Source: CATOSP01 sp965204715
Lineage (GTDB): Bacteria; Chloroflexota; Dehalococcoidia; Lucifugimonadales; UBA3495
NCBI GenBank assembly: GCA_965204715.1
Contig: OZ242009.1
Span: 3,410,001 to 3,474,000, forward strand
Direction: 5' to 3'
Length of the DNA stretch: 64,000 nt
The notes beneath the pieces are model-generated. The model saw only the letters and a program-made list of their open reading frames with translations, was not told where the DNA came from and searched no databases. Position numbers and translations under genes: made by a program. Below, piece by piece: positions 25,759-34,288 of the stretch (its first letter is position 1; the number at the start of each line of letters is the position of its first letter).

Positions 25759-25779
25759 GATTCATGTCCCATAGCGTTG

Positions 25780-25980
25780 CCGGAGGCTCCATCTGACAAT
25801 AATGCCACTGAACGGAGCCTGCGCCACTTGGTGATCAGCCGGAAAATCAGCGGCGGCACCCGTTCGGAAGCGGGAACGGAAAGCAAAATGACCCTGGCGT
25901 CCCTCTTCGGGACTTGGCGGGCCCGGGGTCTCAATCCCCTATTGGAATGCCGCAAGCTGTTGATTTCACCTCAAGTCTGA
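25780..25980 (+). pseudogene. IS66-family transposase C-terminal remnant
   Basis: The reading frame contains PSDNNATERSLRHLVISRKI, then SGGTRSEAG and LFGTWRARGLNPL, the well-known end of IS66 TnpC transposases (DNNxxERxLRPxVxxRK). The upstream part of the open frame does not match the transposase, and no other IS66 gene is present. It is therefore a truncated relic. About 290 bp of sequence without a recognisable gene follow. Confidence 0.75.
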
Positions 25981-26273
25981 ACAGTTACTTGAAGAGGCAT
26001 GGAAAATCGTCATAGTTGTGAGTACTGAAGAGCCAATTAGATGACGGTCACAACCTCGGCGGATCCCGCGGCGGAGTTGCCGATCCCAACCACCAGGCGA
26101 TGCAAATCTGTTGTCCCTCACCTGCGTTGTCTATTCGCTACGGGACCGATATTATCGGTTCAATAGTTCTATAAGTGAAATCCAGAGGAAACTCCTTGAT
26201 AAATGGAAGGGTTCCAGCACTTCATACACGTCTAGGGCCTACATTCAGCGAATAACGAAGCTATCTGGTCTAG

Positions 26274-27758
26274 ATGTGGCGTATAATGCACATATCTTTA
26301 GTTCCACTAGCCTACCAAGAACCTCAATATCCTGGGTCGGGGGACCAATTGAACGGTTTGGTCCGGGTCTGCCGATATTGTGATCATATCAACTGTGGGG
26401 CTGATACCCAGCGGTGCATCAATTGCTGGGGTTCCCTGACAGACGTTGACGCGGTTCCCTGGAATCAGCTGCGGCGGACCAGGCTTCGTAGAGCGATATC
26501 CCCTAAACGCCTCGTGTTGATAACCGGCATGTCGATACTGGCGGTATTCATGGCATGGAGGATCGCTACTCTATTCGCGCTGGACTCCATCATATTTCCT
26601 CCTCCGAGCGCCACCACGAACCTGAGCGCTGAGTCCAACTCTCAATCATGGCCTCAGGCACGGCGGACCCCAGGGAACTCAGGTTTCACACCCGCCGAAG
26701 TTCACCTCCCAAAGCGGGTGCTATGGGTTTTCTCCACTTCAAAGCCTCTGCTCGCTGGCCCAGCGGTTTCAGGAGACCGAGTTTACCTTTCCACGCAGGA
26801 CGGGCGGACAGTCGCGCTGGAACAGGATTCAGGCAAGACCATTTGGGAACATCGCAGCGACCTTCCTTCCAGTTCAACTCCGGCACTAGCGGGTGACCTC
26901 GTCGTGACGGCCCTATTGCCAGGCCTCGTAGTAGCCTTGGACATGGACACTGGAGAAACCCGTTGGGAGGTTGACCTGAAGGGTCCAATCTATTCTTCAC
27001 CTGTAGTGGAAGATGGCTCGGTCTACATAGGTGCGGGAAACAATTACCTGCACGCCCTGGATGTGACCAACGGCAATGAGCGTTGGGTTTTCGACGCTGG
27101 TGATTGGGTTGTTGCATCAATAGCTTATTCGGATGAAGCAATTGCCGTAGTTACGCAATTTAGCGACGTCTTCCTGGTCGACCCGGATACCGGCCGGAGA
27201 CGCCTCTATTTCGATACCGGCTACGTGAGGTTTGGAGGTGGACCGATCATATATGGAGACTCGGTCCACTTCCCGTCTGACCGTGGATGGCTTTGGACCA
27301 TAGACCGCCATTCAAAGGGGTTTCCATTCGAACGAATCATGTGGAAGGTGAAGCTAAATCTATACGTATGGGGATTAATCGACGAGAAGCCCATCCAACG
27401 GGGCGGACTCTGGTCCCATAGGCTGGGCGGCGACCTGAAGTTCACTTCAGCAGCGGCTCATAACACCGTATACGTGACCAACGTCCAAGGACAACTATTC
27501 GCTCGTGACGCCGCGACTGGCAAGCCCAGGTGGGCCACCGACATCGGGGAACAGATCTCCACTGCTCCGATTGTCAGCGGGCAAACTGTACTGCTCGGGA
27601 CACCAGGTGGACAGGTTTACGGAATCGACGCTCTTACCGGAGCCGCCTCCTGGGATTTCCACATAGGAGACTCAATTTCCGCAAGCCCGATAGTCGCCGG
27701 CACAATGATGTATGTGGTTACTACTGGGGGGAACCTTTATGCCGTTGCAGGGGATTGA
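26274..27758 (+). CDS. Zinc-ribbon, single-TM, PQQ-like beta-propeller protein
   Basis: A three-part protein of 494 residues. A zinc ribbon near residues 33-52 (CRYCDHINCG, then CINCWG) is followed by a membrane segment around 82-101. From about 130 there is a BamB/quinoprotein-like propeller with repeated blades such as VYLSTQDGRTVALEQDSGK, VYIGAGNNYLHALDVTNG and VYVTNVQGQLFARDAATG. The topology suggests a cytoplasmic zinc ribbon and an external propeller. No PQQ-enzyme catalytic residues were recognised. The exact start is uncertain; the first 30 residues look unrelated to the fold. It is followed by the 580-bp AT-rich gap. Role unknown; a scaffold or sensor is possible. Confidence 0.75.
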   Translation: MWRIMHISLVPLAYQEPQYPGSGDQLNGLVRVCRYCDHINCGADTQRCINCWGSLTDVDAVPWNQLRRTRLRRAISPKRLVLITGMSILAVFMAWRIATLFALDSIIFPPPSATTNLSAESNSQSWPQARRTPGNSGFTPAEVHLPKRVLWVFSTSKPLLAGPAVSGDRVYLSTQDGRTVALEQDSGKTIWEHRSDLPSSSTPALAGDLVVTALLPGLVVALDMDTGETRWEVDLKGPIYSSPVVEDGSVYIGAGNNYLHALDVTNGNERWVFDAGDWVVASIAYSDEAIAVVTQFSDVFLVDPDTGRRRLYFDTGYVRFGGGPIIYGDSVHFPSDRGWLWTIDRHSKGFPFERIMWKVKLNLYVWGLIDEKPIQRGGLWSHRLGGDLKFTSAAAHNTVYVTNVQGQLFARDAATGKPRWATDIGEQISTAPIVSGQTVLLGTPGGQVYGIDALTGAASWDFHIGDSISASPIVAGTMMYVVTTGGNLYAVAGD

Positions 27759-28062
27759 CTCGAAAGTCTCACTGCTCCTTCTGCACAAGATTTACAGGAT
27801 AGTCAACATCGAGAGCACTCGACTTTAGGGAATTTAGCCTCGGAAGTTTACGAGAGACTGAACCCGGGCATTTAGCATCCAACCAACCCCAGCATATCCC
27901 GCACTGAATCCTCCCACCACGTCCCTGGCCCTTCCCGTCAAGCATTCTTATCGCCTCTCCTCCCTTTTGTGGCGAAGCAGAACCGCTCAATCATCAGGGC
28001 AAATTCCTCTCTGCGAATAGGATTATGAGGCAGAGGCCTAATGAGATGAGATCTTGGCCCGA

Positions 28063-28109
28063 AATATGGAGGTATATGATAACGATACATCATCATATAC
28101 TTCCATATT
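28063..28109. promoter_or_regulatory. Large inverted repeat in an AT-rich intergenic region
   Basis: Arms 28063-28080 and 28092-28109 are 18 bp long, match at 17 of 18 positions and are separated by 11 bp. It lies 37 bp before a promoter and may be an operator or a terminator-like hairpin. The gap 27759-28338 holds no other feature except the promoter. Confidence 0.6.
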
Positions 28110-28145
28110 GATACTTATATCGTACTATTATTGCATCTTATTGGC

Positions 28146-28175
28146 TTGACCCATATATTTCTTAAAGTCTATACT
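28146..28175 (+). promoter_or_regulatory. Sigma70-type promoter of the second ABC operon
   Basis: TTGACC at 28146-28151 and TATACT at 28170-28175 are spaced by 18 bp in an AT-rich stretch, about 160 bp before the binding-protein gene. Confidence 0.6.
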
Positions 28176-28338
28176 CTCGAAACATTATCAGTATAAGTAA
28201 TTGGCACTTTAGCTATGTAATCAGTTCAATAATGTGGACTATATTAGCTTACTTCGTACTATTTAGGTTGGATAGCCTTATCATCACGGTCAATTGGTCT
28301 CCTGCATCCTGAAACATCGCCAAGCATGGAGGTCTGCT

Positions 28339-30294
28339 ATGAAGCGTCGATGGTTCTTGAGTCCAAGCCTGTTGGTCCTGATTTCCCTAACACTGCTTGT
28401 CGGTCTGGTACTCGCTTGTGGAAGTGGGGCTGAGCCGCAACAAGAAACAATTGCGCAACAGGTCCAATCGGAGGAAGCACCGAGTCAGGCAACCAAAGTT
28501 TCAGAACCCATAGCAGAGGGATGGAAGCCGCCGACCCTTGTTGGTCGCGCACCTACTGCAGCGCCAGATGCGGCCGCAGCCGAGAAGCCGGCAGCGGCCG
28601 CCGCAGCCGCTGCTCCAGCCGCCGTTGCCGCGACGAAAGCTCCCGAAGCCGCCCCGGCCACCGTTGGCCCTGCGGCCACCGCAACCCCCCAGGCTACTGC
28701 AACTCCTGAGATCACCATCAAGACAGGTGGGACAATCCTGGCCCACGCCTATGCGAACCCAAGACAGGCCATGGTCCATCGGTCGGGGTCTCCACTCACA
28801 AGGGTCACGGGAGCGGTATTCAACAACTTAATGGAGTTTAACCCGGAGACCGACGATCCGGTCGACCTGAGGTGTGAGCTATGCACCTCTTGGGACCTGG
28901 CCGAAGATGGCATGACCTATACCTTTAATATCGTTCAGAATGCAAAGTGGCACGACGGAGTGCCCCTCACTTCAGAGGACATCGTGTTCAGCTTCCAGGC
29001 TATGAAGGACCCTGATAGTGTGCCAGTACTGGTTGGGCGAAATACATCATCGGCCGTACTCGCCTGGACGGATCTAACCGAGAGCTGGCAGGTGATCGAT
29101 CCCTACACAGTAGAGGTGGTAACAAAGTTCCCCGCACCGGATTTCTTGCCCCTGATCGCAGTGGATACCAACTCGATCATCGCGAAGCATACGGTCCTGG
29201 ATCAGGGAATCGCTCAAACCAGCGCGGAATGGCAGAATTTCAACGGATCGGGTCCCTTCAGGATGGTCGAGTTCACCACAGACGTGGGCTATAAGCATGA
29301 AAAGAATGATGACTACTGGAGGGAAGGATATCCCCGGGTTGACGGCATACAACACATCATCATCCTGGACGCCGGAACCATCTCCGCCGCTTATCTAACC
29401 GAGAAGGTGTACATACAGAACGGACCCAGCAACAACCTAAAGGTCAACCAGATAGTCCAGCTTGAGAAGGATGGCAAAGATGTACTAAGGGTCCAATGGA
29501 AAGGCCCAAGTTCCATCTATGGGATGCTTATCAACGCCAGTGTCAAGCCCTTCGATGATCCACGGGTCAGGAAGGCGCTTTACTTAGCCATGCATCGCCA
29601 GGCATACGTAGACACCTTCTTTGACGGAAGGGCCTGGATGGGAACGCCCATGCCGCCCGGCACCTGGTTTGGGAAGACCCCTGAGGAAGTGGACCAACTA
29701 CCCGGGTTCCGGGAGCTCAACGGAGAGAAACATCCCGACGACATTGAAGAGGCGCGGAGGCTGCTAACAGAGGCCGGTCTGTATCCTGGCGGCTTTGACG
29801 CCACTATCATGGCCAGGATAGCCGTGTTCTACGGCGAGATGGCTGTTCTGGCGCAGGAACAGTACAAACGGTTCCTCAACATCAACTTTGAGATTCGGCC
29901 CGTGGAAGCCGCCGCTGGCTTTGACGCTTACGACCGTGGGGATTACCAGGTTGCCATGCAGGGTCTCGGTCTCTCGATCCTATCTCCCACATCGGCATTG
30001 GATTTCTACAGTGCAGGGTACGGTGTGCCACGAAACACGCGTTTTGACCCGCATCCCAACCCCAGAGTTCAGGAACTCATCGAACTGCAAAGGCAGGAGT
30101 TGGACACGGACAAGCGCCGGGCTATGGTTCAGGAGGTCGATGACATATTGCTCCAAGGGGACAACACTGTTGTCGGGGCCTTCTGGTTCAATCGCGGCTG
30201 GGTATCGAACCTGCGAATTCAGAATTTCCACCCAACCGCCAGCGGCCAGATACAGTTCGGGTGGGAGCACCTCTGGTGCGACCCCGCTTGCTGA
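28339..30294 (+). CDS. ABC transporter substrate-binding lipoprotein, family 5, second locus
   Basis: A 651-residue solute-binding protein of the DppA/OppA group. The lipobox LVLAC ends near residue 27, followed by an Ala/Pro-rich linker to about 135 that tethers the domain to the membrane. The binding fold then starts, with MTYTFNIVQNAKWHDGVPLT, FSFQAMKDP and DDPRVRKALYLAMHRQAYVD. The start is ATG 28339 after GGAGG at 28328-28332; TTG 28294 is less likely. It is not a close relative of the first binding protein. No riboswitch precedes it. The ligand is unknown; oligopeptides or another organic solute are typical. Confidence 0.9.
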   Translation: MKRRWFLSPSLLVLISLTLLVGLVLACGSGAEPQQETIAQQVQSEEAPSQATKVSEPIAEGWKPPTLVGRAPTAAPDAAAAEKPAAAAAAAAPAAVAATKAPEAAPATVGPAATATPQATATPEITIKTGGTILAHAYANPRQAMVHRSGSPLTRVTGAVFNNLMEFNPETDDPVDLRCELCTSWDLAEDGMTYTFNIVQNAKWHDGVPLTSEDIVFSFQAMKDPDSVPVLVGRNTSSAVLAWTDLTESWQVIDPYTVEVVTKFPAPDFLPLIAVDTNSIIAKHTVLDQGIAQTSAEWQNFNGSGPFRMVEFTTDVGYKHEKNDDYWREGYPRVDGIQHIIILDAGTISAAYLTEKVYIQNGPSNNLKVNQIVQLEKDGKDVLRVQWKGPSSIYGMLINASVKPFDDPRVRKALYLAMHRQAYVDTFFDGRAWMGTPMPPGTWFGKTPEEVDQLPGFRELNGEKHPDDIEEARRLLTEAGLYPGGFDATIMARIAVFYGEMAVLAQEQYKRFLNINFEIRPVEAAAGFDAYDRGDYQVAMQGLGLSILSPTSALDFYSAGYGVPRNTRFDPHPNPRVQELIELQRQELDTDKRRAMVQEVDDILLQGDNTVVGAFWFNRGWVSNLRIQNFHPTASGQIQFGWEHLWCDPAC

Positions 30295-30617
30295 TCCGCT
30301 TCTGGGTGACACACTTGAGCCAGGGATTCGAGTGTCCCCCTGGCCGGGCCTCTGAAGTACAGACCCGTTGTCCAGTACAAACCTGACATTCTTCTGAGCA
30401 AGCGACGCACCGAGACCGGCGATTGCGAGGTGAAGCCTGAACGCGAGTATTCCACATCATGTATCCCCTCTCCGTGCACGGCCTCATTATCGGTGTGCGC
30501 GGAGAGAAAGGCCCAAGCAGCATGCCTCAGGGGATGCGCGAGTTTATCGTAGCCTGAAATCGACAGCATCCTCTCATATGTAAGGCCGAGGACCGGACTC
30601 TGGGTAGGAGCGGAGAG
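30295..30617. other. 323-bp gap inside the second ABC operon
   Basis: No gene is visible. An imperfect stem-loop (CTCTCCG at 30468-30474 with CGGAGAG at 30500-30506, extended by GTGCAC/GTGTGC) may be an mRNA processing or partial termination site that separates expression of the binding protein from the permeases. Confidence 0.4.
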
Positions 30618-31583
30618 ATGCGGGTATATATAGCCAAGCGGTTGCTCCTGTTTATACCTACTGTATTGCTCGTAACCGCGATTGTGTTCGTGCTGTTGCG
30701 AGTCGTACCTGGAGATCCTGCTCTCCTGCTGCTGGCCGGAGACGTCGCGGAGGAGGACCTCAACTTCCAAAAGGACAAGCTTGATGAGTTACGGGCGGAA
30801 CTAGGCACAGACCGTAACATTGTAATCCAGTACGTGGACTGGGTTCTGGGGATGCTCAGGGGAGATTTTGGCGAGTCATTCTTCTACCAGACACCTGCCA
30901 TAGACGACATTAAGAAGAAGTTCCCGGTTACTCTGGAATTGGCCATTATGGCGGTGCTTCTGGCCAGCTCCGTGGCAGTGCCACTCGGAGCGATCTCTGC
31001 CATCAAACAGGACACCAAAGCCGATTACGCCACTAGGATCATCACCCTCATGGGAGTCGCCCTCCCGAATTTCTGGATCGGCATTATGGTGATTCTATTC
31101 CTGGCGATCCTGTTCGACTGGATACCTCCTCTCCTATACAACGACCTTTGGAATGACCCGTGGCAAAATGTCCAGCAGTTGTTTTTCCCTGCTATGGCCT
31201 TAGGATTTTCCAACATGGCTTTTATCGCACGCATCACGCGGTCCGCAATGCTCGAAGTGCTAAGGGAGGACTATATCCGGACCGCCCGCGCCAAAGGAAT
31301 GCGGGAGCGCGTCGTCATCTCCCGTCATGCTCTGAGGAACGCCTTGTTGCCGGTAGTCACCGTCGCTGGCTACGAGTTTGGATCGTTAATCTCCGGCACA
31401 GTGGCCATCGAAGTCATCTTCACCGTACCGGGTATGGGACGTCTCCTAATTAGCAGCATACTTTGGCGGGACTACACGATGATCCAAGCCATCATCGTCA
31501 TCATAGCAGTCTTGATCCTCACCTTGAACGTGGTATTGGACCTCCTTTACGCCTGGCTGAATCCCAGAATCCGGTATACATGA
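30618..31583 (+). CDS. ABC transporter permease, DppB type, second locus
   Basis: A 321-residue membrane protein with six or so hydrophobic segments. It begins RVYIAKRLLLFIPTVLLVTA and carries the ATPase-contact loop EDYIRTARAKGMRERVVISR near residue 215. About 60 residues after the first segment are periplasmic and charged, as usual. It lies 27 bp before its partner permease. Confidence 0.92.
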   Translation: MRVYIAKRLLLFIPTVLLVTAIVFVLLRVVPGDPALLLLAGDVAEEDLNFQKDKLDELRAELGTDRNIVIQYVDWVLGMLRGDFGESFFYQTPAIDDIKKKFPVTLELAIMAVLLASSVAVPLGAISAIKQDTKADYATRIITLMGVALPNFWIGIMVILFLAILFDWIPPLLYNDLWNDPWQNVQQLFFPAMALGFSNMAFIARITRSAMLEVLREDYIRTARAKGMRERVVISRHALRNALLPVVTVAGYEFGSLISGTVAIEVIFTVPGMGRLLISSILWRDYTMIQAIIVIIAVLILTLNVVLDLLYAWLNPRIRYT

Positions 31584-31610
31584 CCGGGGCCAACGGTCGC
31601 GGGGAGAACA

Positions 31611-32522
31611 ATGACTCAACAATCCATCGATATAGAGCCACTTTCCGATCCGTTAATCGGAGAATTGAAACCTAGGCGCACCCTCCGGCAAAGCGTGGTG
31701 TGGTTCATCCGGTACAAACCGCTGGGCGTCTTCGGTGGCGTGATAGCATCCATGCTCATACTCGTCGCCATATTCGCAGGCCTGCTCGCGACTCACGATT
31801 ACACTTTCCCTGATTCGTCTCGGATTCTGGCTCCTCCGAGCTCGGACATGTGGCTGGGAGGCGACTCTCTGGGCCGGGACATGTATAGCCGGCTTCTGCA
31901 TGGGGCTCGGATTTCTCTGTACGTGGGTATACTCAGTTCATTTATTGGAACCACACTCGGCATGATGGTAGGCATCATCAGTGTTCATTACGGTGGGAAG
32001 ATGGACCTGATAGTTCAACGGGTCGTCGACGCGATGATCGCGTTCCCTGGCCTTATTCTAGCTATTGCAATCATGGCTGCTTTGGGAGCATCTATCAATA
32101 ACGTCGTGATAGCGTTGAGCATCGCCTACATACCCAGCGCTACCAGGATCCTCCGTTCCCAGGCTTTGGCCATCAAGGAGATGGACTATATACTGGCAGC
32201 CAGGGCGCTGGGCGTTGGGGATTGGCGCATCATGATACGTCATACAATCCCCAATTGCTTCTCCCTCTATATAGTTATCGTAACTCTCCATCTCGGCGGC
32301 GCGATCATATCCGAGGCCGGTCTTAGCTTCCTCGGTATAGGCGCTCCTCCCCAGGAACCTTCCTGGGGCGCTATGCTGACCGGTGCATCCCAAAATGTGC
32401 GAATCGCACCTTGGCAAGCAGTGTTCCCCGGAGTATGCATAGCTCTGGTAGTGTTTGGTTGGAACCTCCTTGGCGATGCGATGCGGGATGTGCTGGATCC
32501 TAGACTTCGCGGCACCACCTGA
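31611..32522 (+). CDS. ABC transporter permease, DppC type, second locus
   Basis: A 303-residue partner permease with a cytoplasmic N-terminal stretch (TLRQSVVWFIRYKPLGVFGG), GGDSLGRDMYSRLLHGARIS near 83 and the loop MDYILAARALGVGDWRIMIR near 195. GAPPQEPSWGAML near the end is typical. As in the first locus, no ATPase gene follows; the next sequence is a gene remnant and a PaREP1-like unit. Confidence 0.92.
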   Translation: MTQQSIDIEPLSDPLIGELKPRRTLRQSVVWFIRYKPLGVFGGVIASMLILVAIFAGLLATHDYTFPDSSRILAPPSSDMWLGGDSLGRDMYSRLLHGARISLYVGILSSFIGTTLGMMVGIISVHYGGKMDLIVQRVVDAMIAFPGLILAIAIMAALGASINNVVIALSIAYIPSATRILRSQALAIKEMDYILAARALGVGDWRIMIRHTIPNCFSLYIVIVTLHLGGAIISEAGLSFLGIGAPPQEPSWGAMLTGASQNVRIAPWQAVFPGVCIALVVFGWNLLGDAMRDVLDPRLRGTT

Positions 32523-32534
32523 GCGTTCCTTCGT

Positions 32535-32774
32535 GGGCCATCCGATCCCGCTACGCCATCGCCCGCCGCGAGGGCCGGACCGTCTGCATCGTCCCCCGAC
32601 CTCATCTGCGTCGTGGACACCGAGACCGGCAACCCCGTCACCACCGAGCTACTGCGCCACGGCCTCCGCGTCACGGTCCTCAGCTTCCCTTGCCCCCACC
32701 ACTGGACCACAAACTGTTCCCGGCGGGTCTTGCGCTTCTTGCCCTGGTACTCCAAGCCGGAGAACGTCGGCTGA
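32535..32774 (+). pseudogene. DUF917-type C-terminal remnant, frameshifted
   Basis: The stretch from 32595 reads PDLICVVDTETGNPVTTELL followed by RHGLRVTVLSFPCP, like the end of DUF917 (S-methyl-thiohydantoin desulfurase-type) proteins. The likely upstream part (RREGRTVCIV, ending near 32593) is in a different frame, and the usual C-terminal GPRAFGYD is missing. It is read as a decayed gene end beside the repeat unit. Confidence 0.4.
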
Positions 32775-32891
32775 TCCATCTTATCTCACCATTGACCCAA
32801 ATCGAGGCTGCCAGCCATACTATGCCACACCAACTCCAACTTGTTCAGAGTATCCATAGATGTGATGGTTGGTATCTGGTGTTGCTCTATG

Positions 32892-33260
32892 CTATGCAAT
32901 GTCCGGCAACAGCCGCTCCACCTGGTCCACGAACACGGCTACACGATACAACCGCTGCTCAACCTCTTCATGGACCAGCACATCCTCGTAAAAGTTGCCA
33001 TGCAAAGCATTTGCGCTATCGAATAAATCCTGCAATTCGGGGTCTCCAGTTTCCCGCACCAAGTCATGCGTCAGGCGAATCAGCACTGCATGGTGACGAT
33101 GCTCCAATCCCCTTTCGTCGGCCACGGCCTTGACCATCTGCGCCGCCGCGCCCCAACCCTTCTCCGACGCCTGGGTCAAGTCTCCGGCCTCCAGCTCCCT
33201 GAATGCCTTGGCCAGATACTCGCGGCTCCGCTCACGGTAAGTCTGGACCGGTTGGCTCAT
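32892..33260 (-). CDS. PaREP1/HEPN-like small helical protein, copy 5
   Basis: A 122-residue paralogue differing from copy 3 at only a few positions. It has QPVQTYRERSREYLAKAF, ASEKGWGAAAQMVKAVA, RGLEHRHH and a FVDQVERLLPDIA end. The start is ATG 33260. The very high similarity to copy 3, 13.8 kb away, implies recent duplication, gene conversion or selection. Function unknown; the conserved R-x6-H resembles the active-site spacing of HEPN RNases but is not proof. Confidence 0.72.
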   Translation of the reverse strand: MSQPVQTYRERSREYLAKAFRELEAGDLTQASEKGWGAAAQMVKAVADERGLEHRHHAVLIRLTHDLVRETGDPELQDLFDSANALHGNFYEDVLVHEEVEQRLYRVAVFVDQVERLLPDIA

Positions 33261-33298
33261 CACGCACCTTTCTTTCAGACGCGCCAGTTAGATGCGCC

Positions 33299-33328
33299 AT
33301 TCTAGCCACACCAGCTTCAGCGAGGCAA
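33299..33328 (-). promoter_or_regulatory. Conserved promoter of PaREP1-like copy 5
   Basis: On the minus strand TTGCCT and TAGAAT are spaced by 18 bp, as in copies 3 and 4. Confidence 0.5.
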
Positions 33329-33499
33329 TTGTTTTACTTTGTTTTACCCCACCCATGCCCTATTTGCGGTTTAATGCCCTGCCACTTTCCCAGGTATGGG
33401 AAGGTTGGTGCGCCTCTGCCGTGCCGGGGGTTGTGGTAAACTGCGTTGCAGTCACGTCCGCCGGACCCGGAGGCGGAAATTCGCGTGCGGGTGGCCGCC

Positions 33500-34090
33500 A
33501 TGCAAGCCCAAGCAGCCCGCCACAAGTTCACGTCTGAAGAGTACCACCTGATGGCCAAGGCCGGAATCTTCAGGCAGGACGCCCGGCTGGAACTGATTGA
33601 AGGGGATATTATTGAGATGGCCCCTATTGGAAGCCGTCATGCGGCATGCGTAAAGCGGACATCGTCCCTCATGCAACCGGGCCGGACCGCATCCTTTGTA
33701 CTCGGCGTCCAGGACCCGGTGCAGCTCAGCGACGGCTGCGAGCCCCAGCCGGACATTTCCATCCTGCGTTACTCTATACTGGGTTACGGTAGCGACCACT
33801 ACGCCGATGCACATCCGAGACCGGAAGACATCCTGTTGATCATCGAAGTGTGCGACACCAAATTGGAATACGACCGGGAGTACGACCGGGAGCACAAGGT
33901 CCCCATGTACGCCCGGTGGCAAGCACCGGAGGTGTGGCTGGCAGGCCTGCCCGGCGGCAGGGTAGAAGTCTACCGGGACCCAGGCCCCGACGGGTACAGG
34001 CGCAAATTCACGGCGACGGGAGACGACTCCCTGAGCCCGGAACTGCTGCCGCAACTCCGCCTGACCCCGCGGGAGATTCTCGGTCTGTAG
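33500..34090 (+). CDS. Uma2-family putative endonuclease (DUF820)
   Basis: A 196-residue protein of the Uma2/DUF820 family with the PD-(D/E)xK nuclease fold. It shows KFTSEEYHLMAKAGIF, ARLELIEGDIIEMAPIGSRH, PQPDISIL (active-site Asp) and the downstream IIEVCDTKLEYDRE with KVPMYA. I start at ATG 33500; TTG 33446 would add 18 residues without family support. These genes are common as scattered copies in mobile-rich genomes. The biological target is unknown. It is the first gene after the PaREP1 repeat unit. Confidence 0.85.
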   Translation: MQAQAARHKFTSEEYHLMAKAGIFRQDARLELIEGDIIEMAPIGSRHAACVKRTSSLMQPGRTASFVLGVQDPVQLSDGCEPQPDISILRYSILGYGSDHYADAHPRPEDILLIIEVCDTKLEYDREYDREHKVPMYARWQAPEVWLAGLPGGRVEVYRDPGPDGYRRKFTATGDDSLSPELLPQLRLTPREILGL

Positions 34091-34099
34091 CCGGGCAAC

Positions 34100-34200
34100 C
34101 CGGACAAGACCGCACTCAAGACCTCATTCAAGACGCTACTCAAGACCTTACGCAAGCAAGACCGCGTTCAAGAACTTAGTCAAGCAAGACCTCACTCAAG
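34100..34200 (+). repeat. Imperfect short repeats of the CTCAAGACC type
   Basis: The motif (A/T)(C/T)(T/G)CAAGA recurs about eight times between Uma2 and the TPP enzyme gene, for example ACTCAAGACCTCATTCAAGA. It looks like slippage-derived DNA with no coding role. Confidence 0.5.
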
Positions 34201-34288
34201 GGCATTGCCAGTCATCACGCGAAAAGCGGCCCCAAACAGGCCGGGGCCAAAACAGCCGAAGCAGGCATCTACTCTGGAGGTGGCATTC

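Larger units (their letters stand above)
32859..33385. repeat. Dispersed repeat unit B carrying PaREP1-like copy 5
   Basis: Nearly identical to 19007-19516 from end to end. Its extra length is mainly a short insertion near 33285, just upstream of the gene. It is bordered by a DUF917 remnant on the left and the Uma2 gene on the right. Confidence 0.8.
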
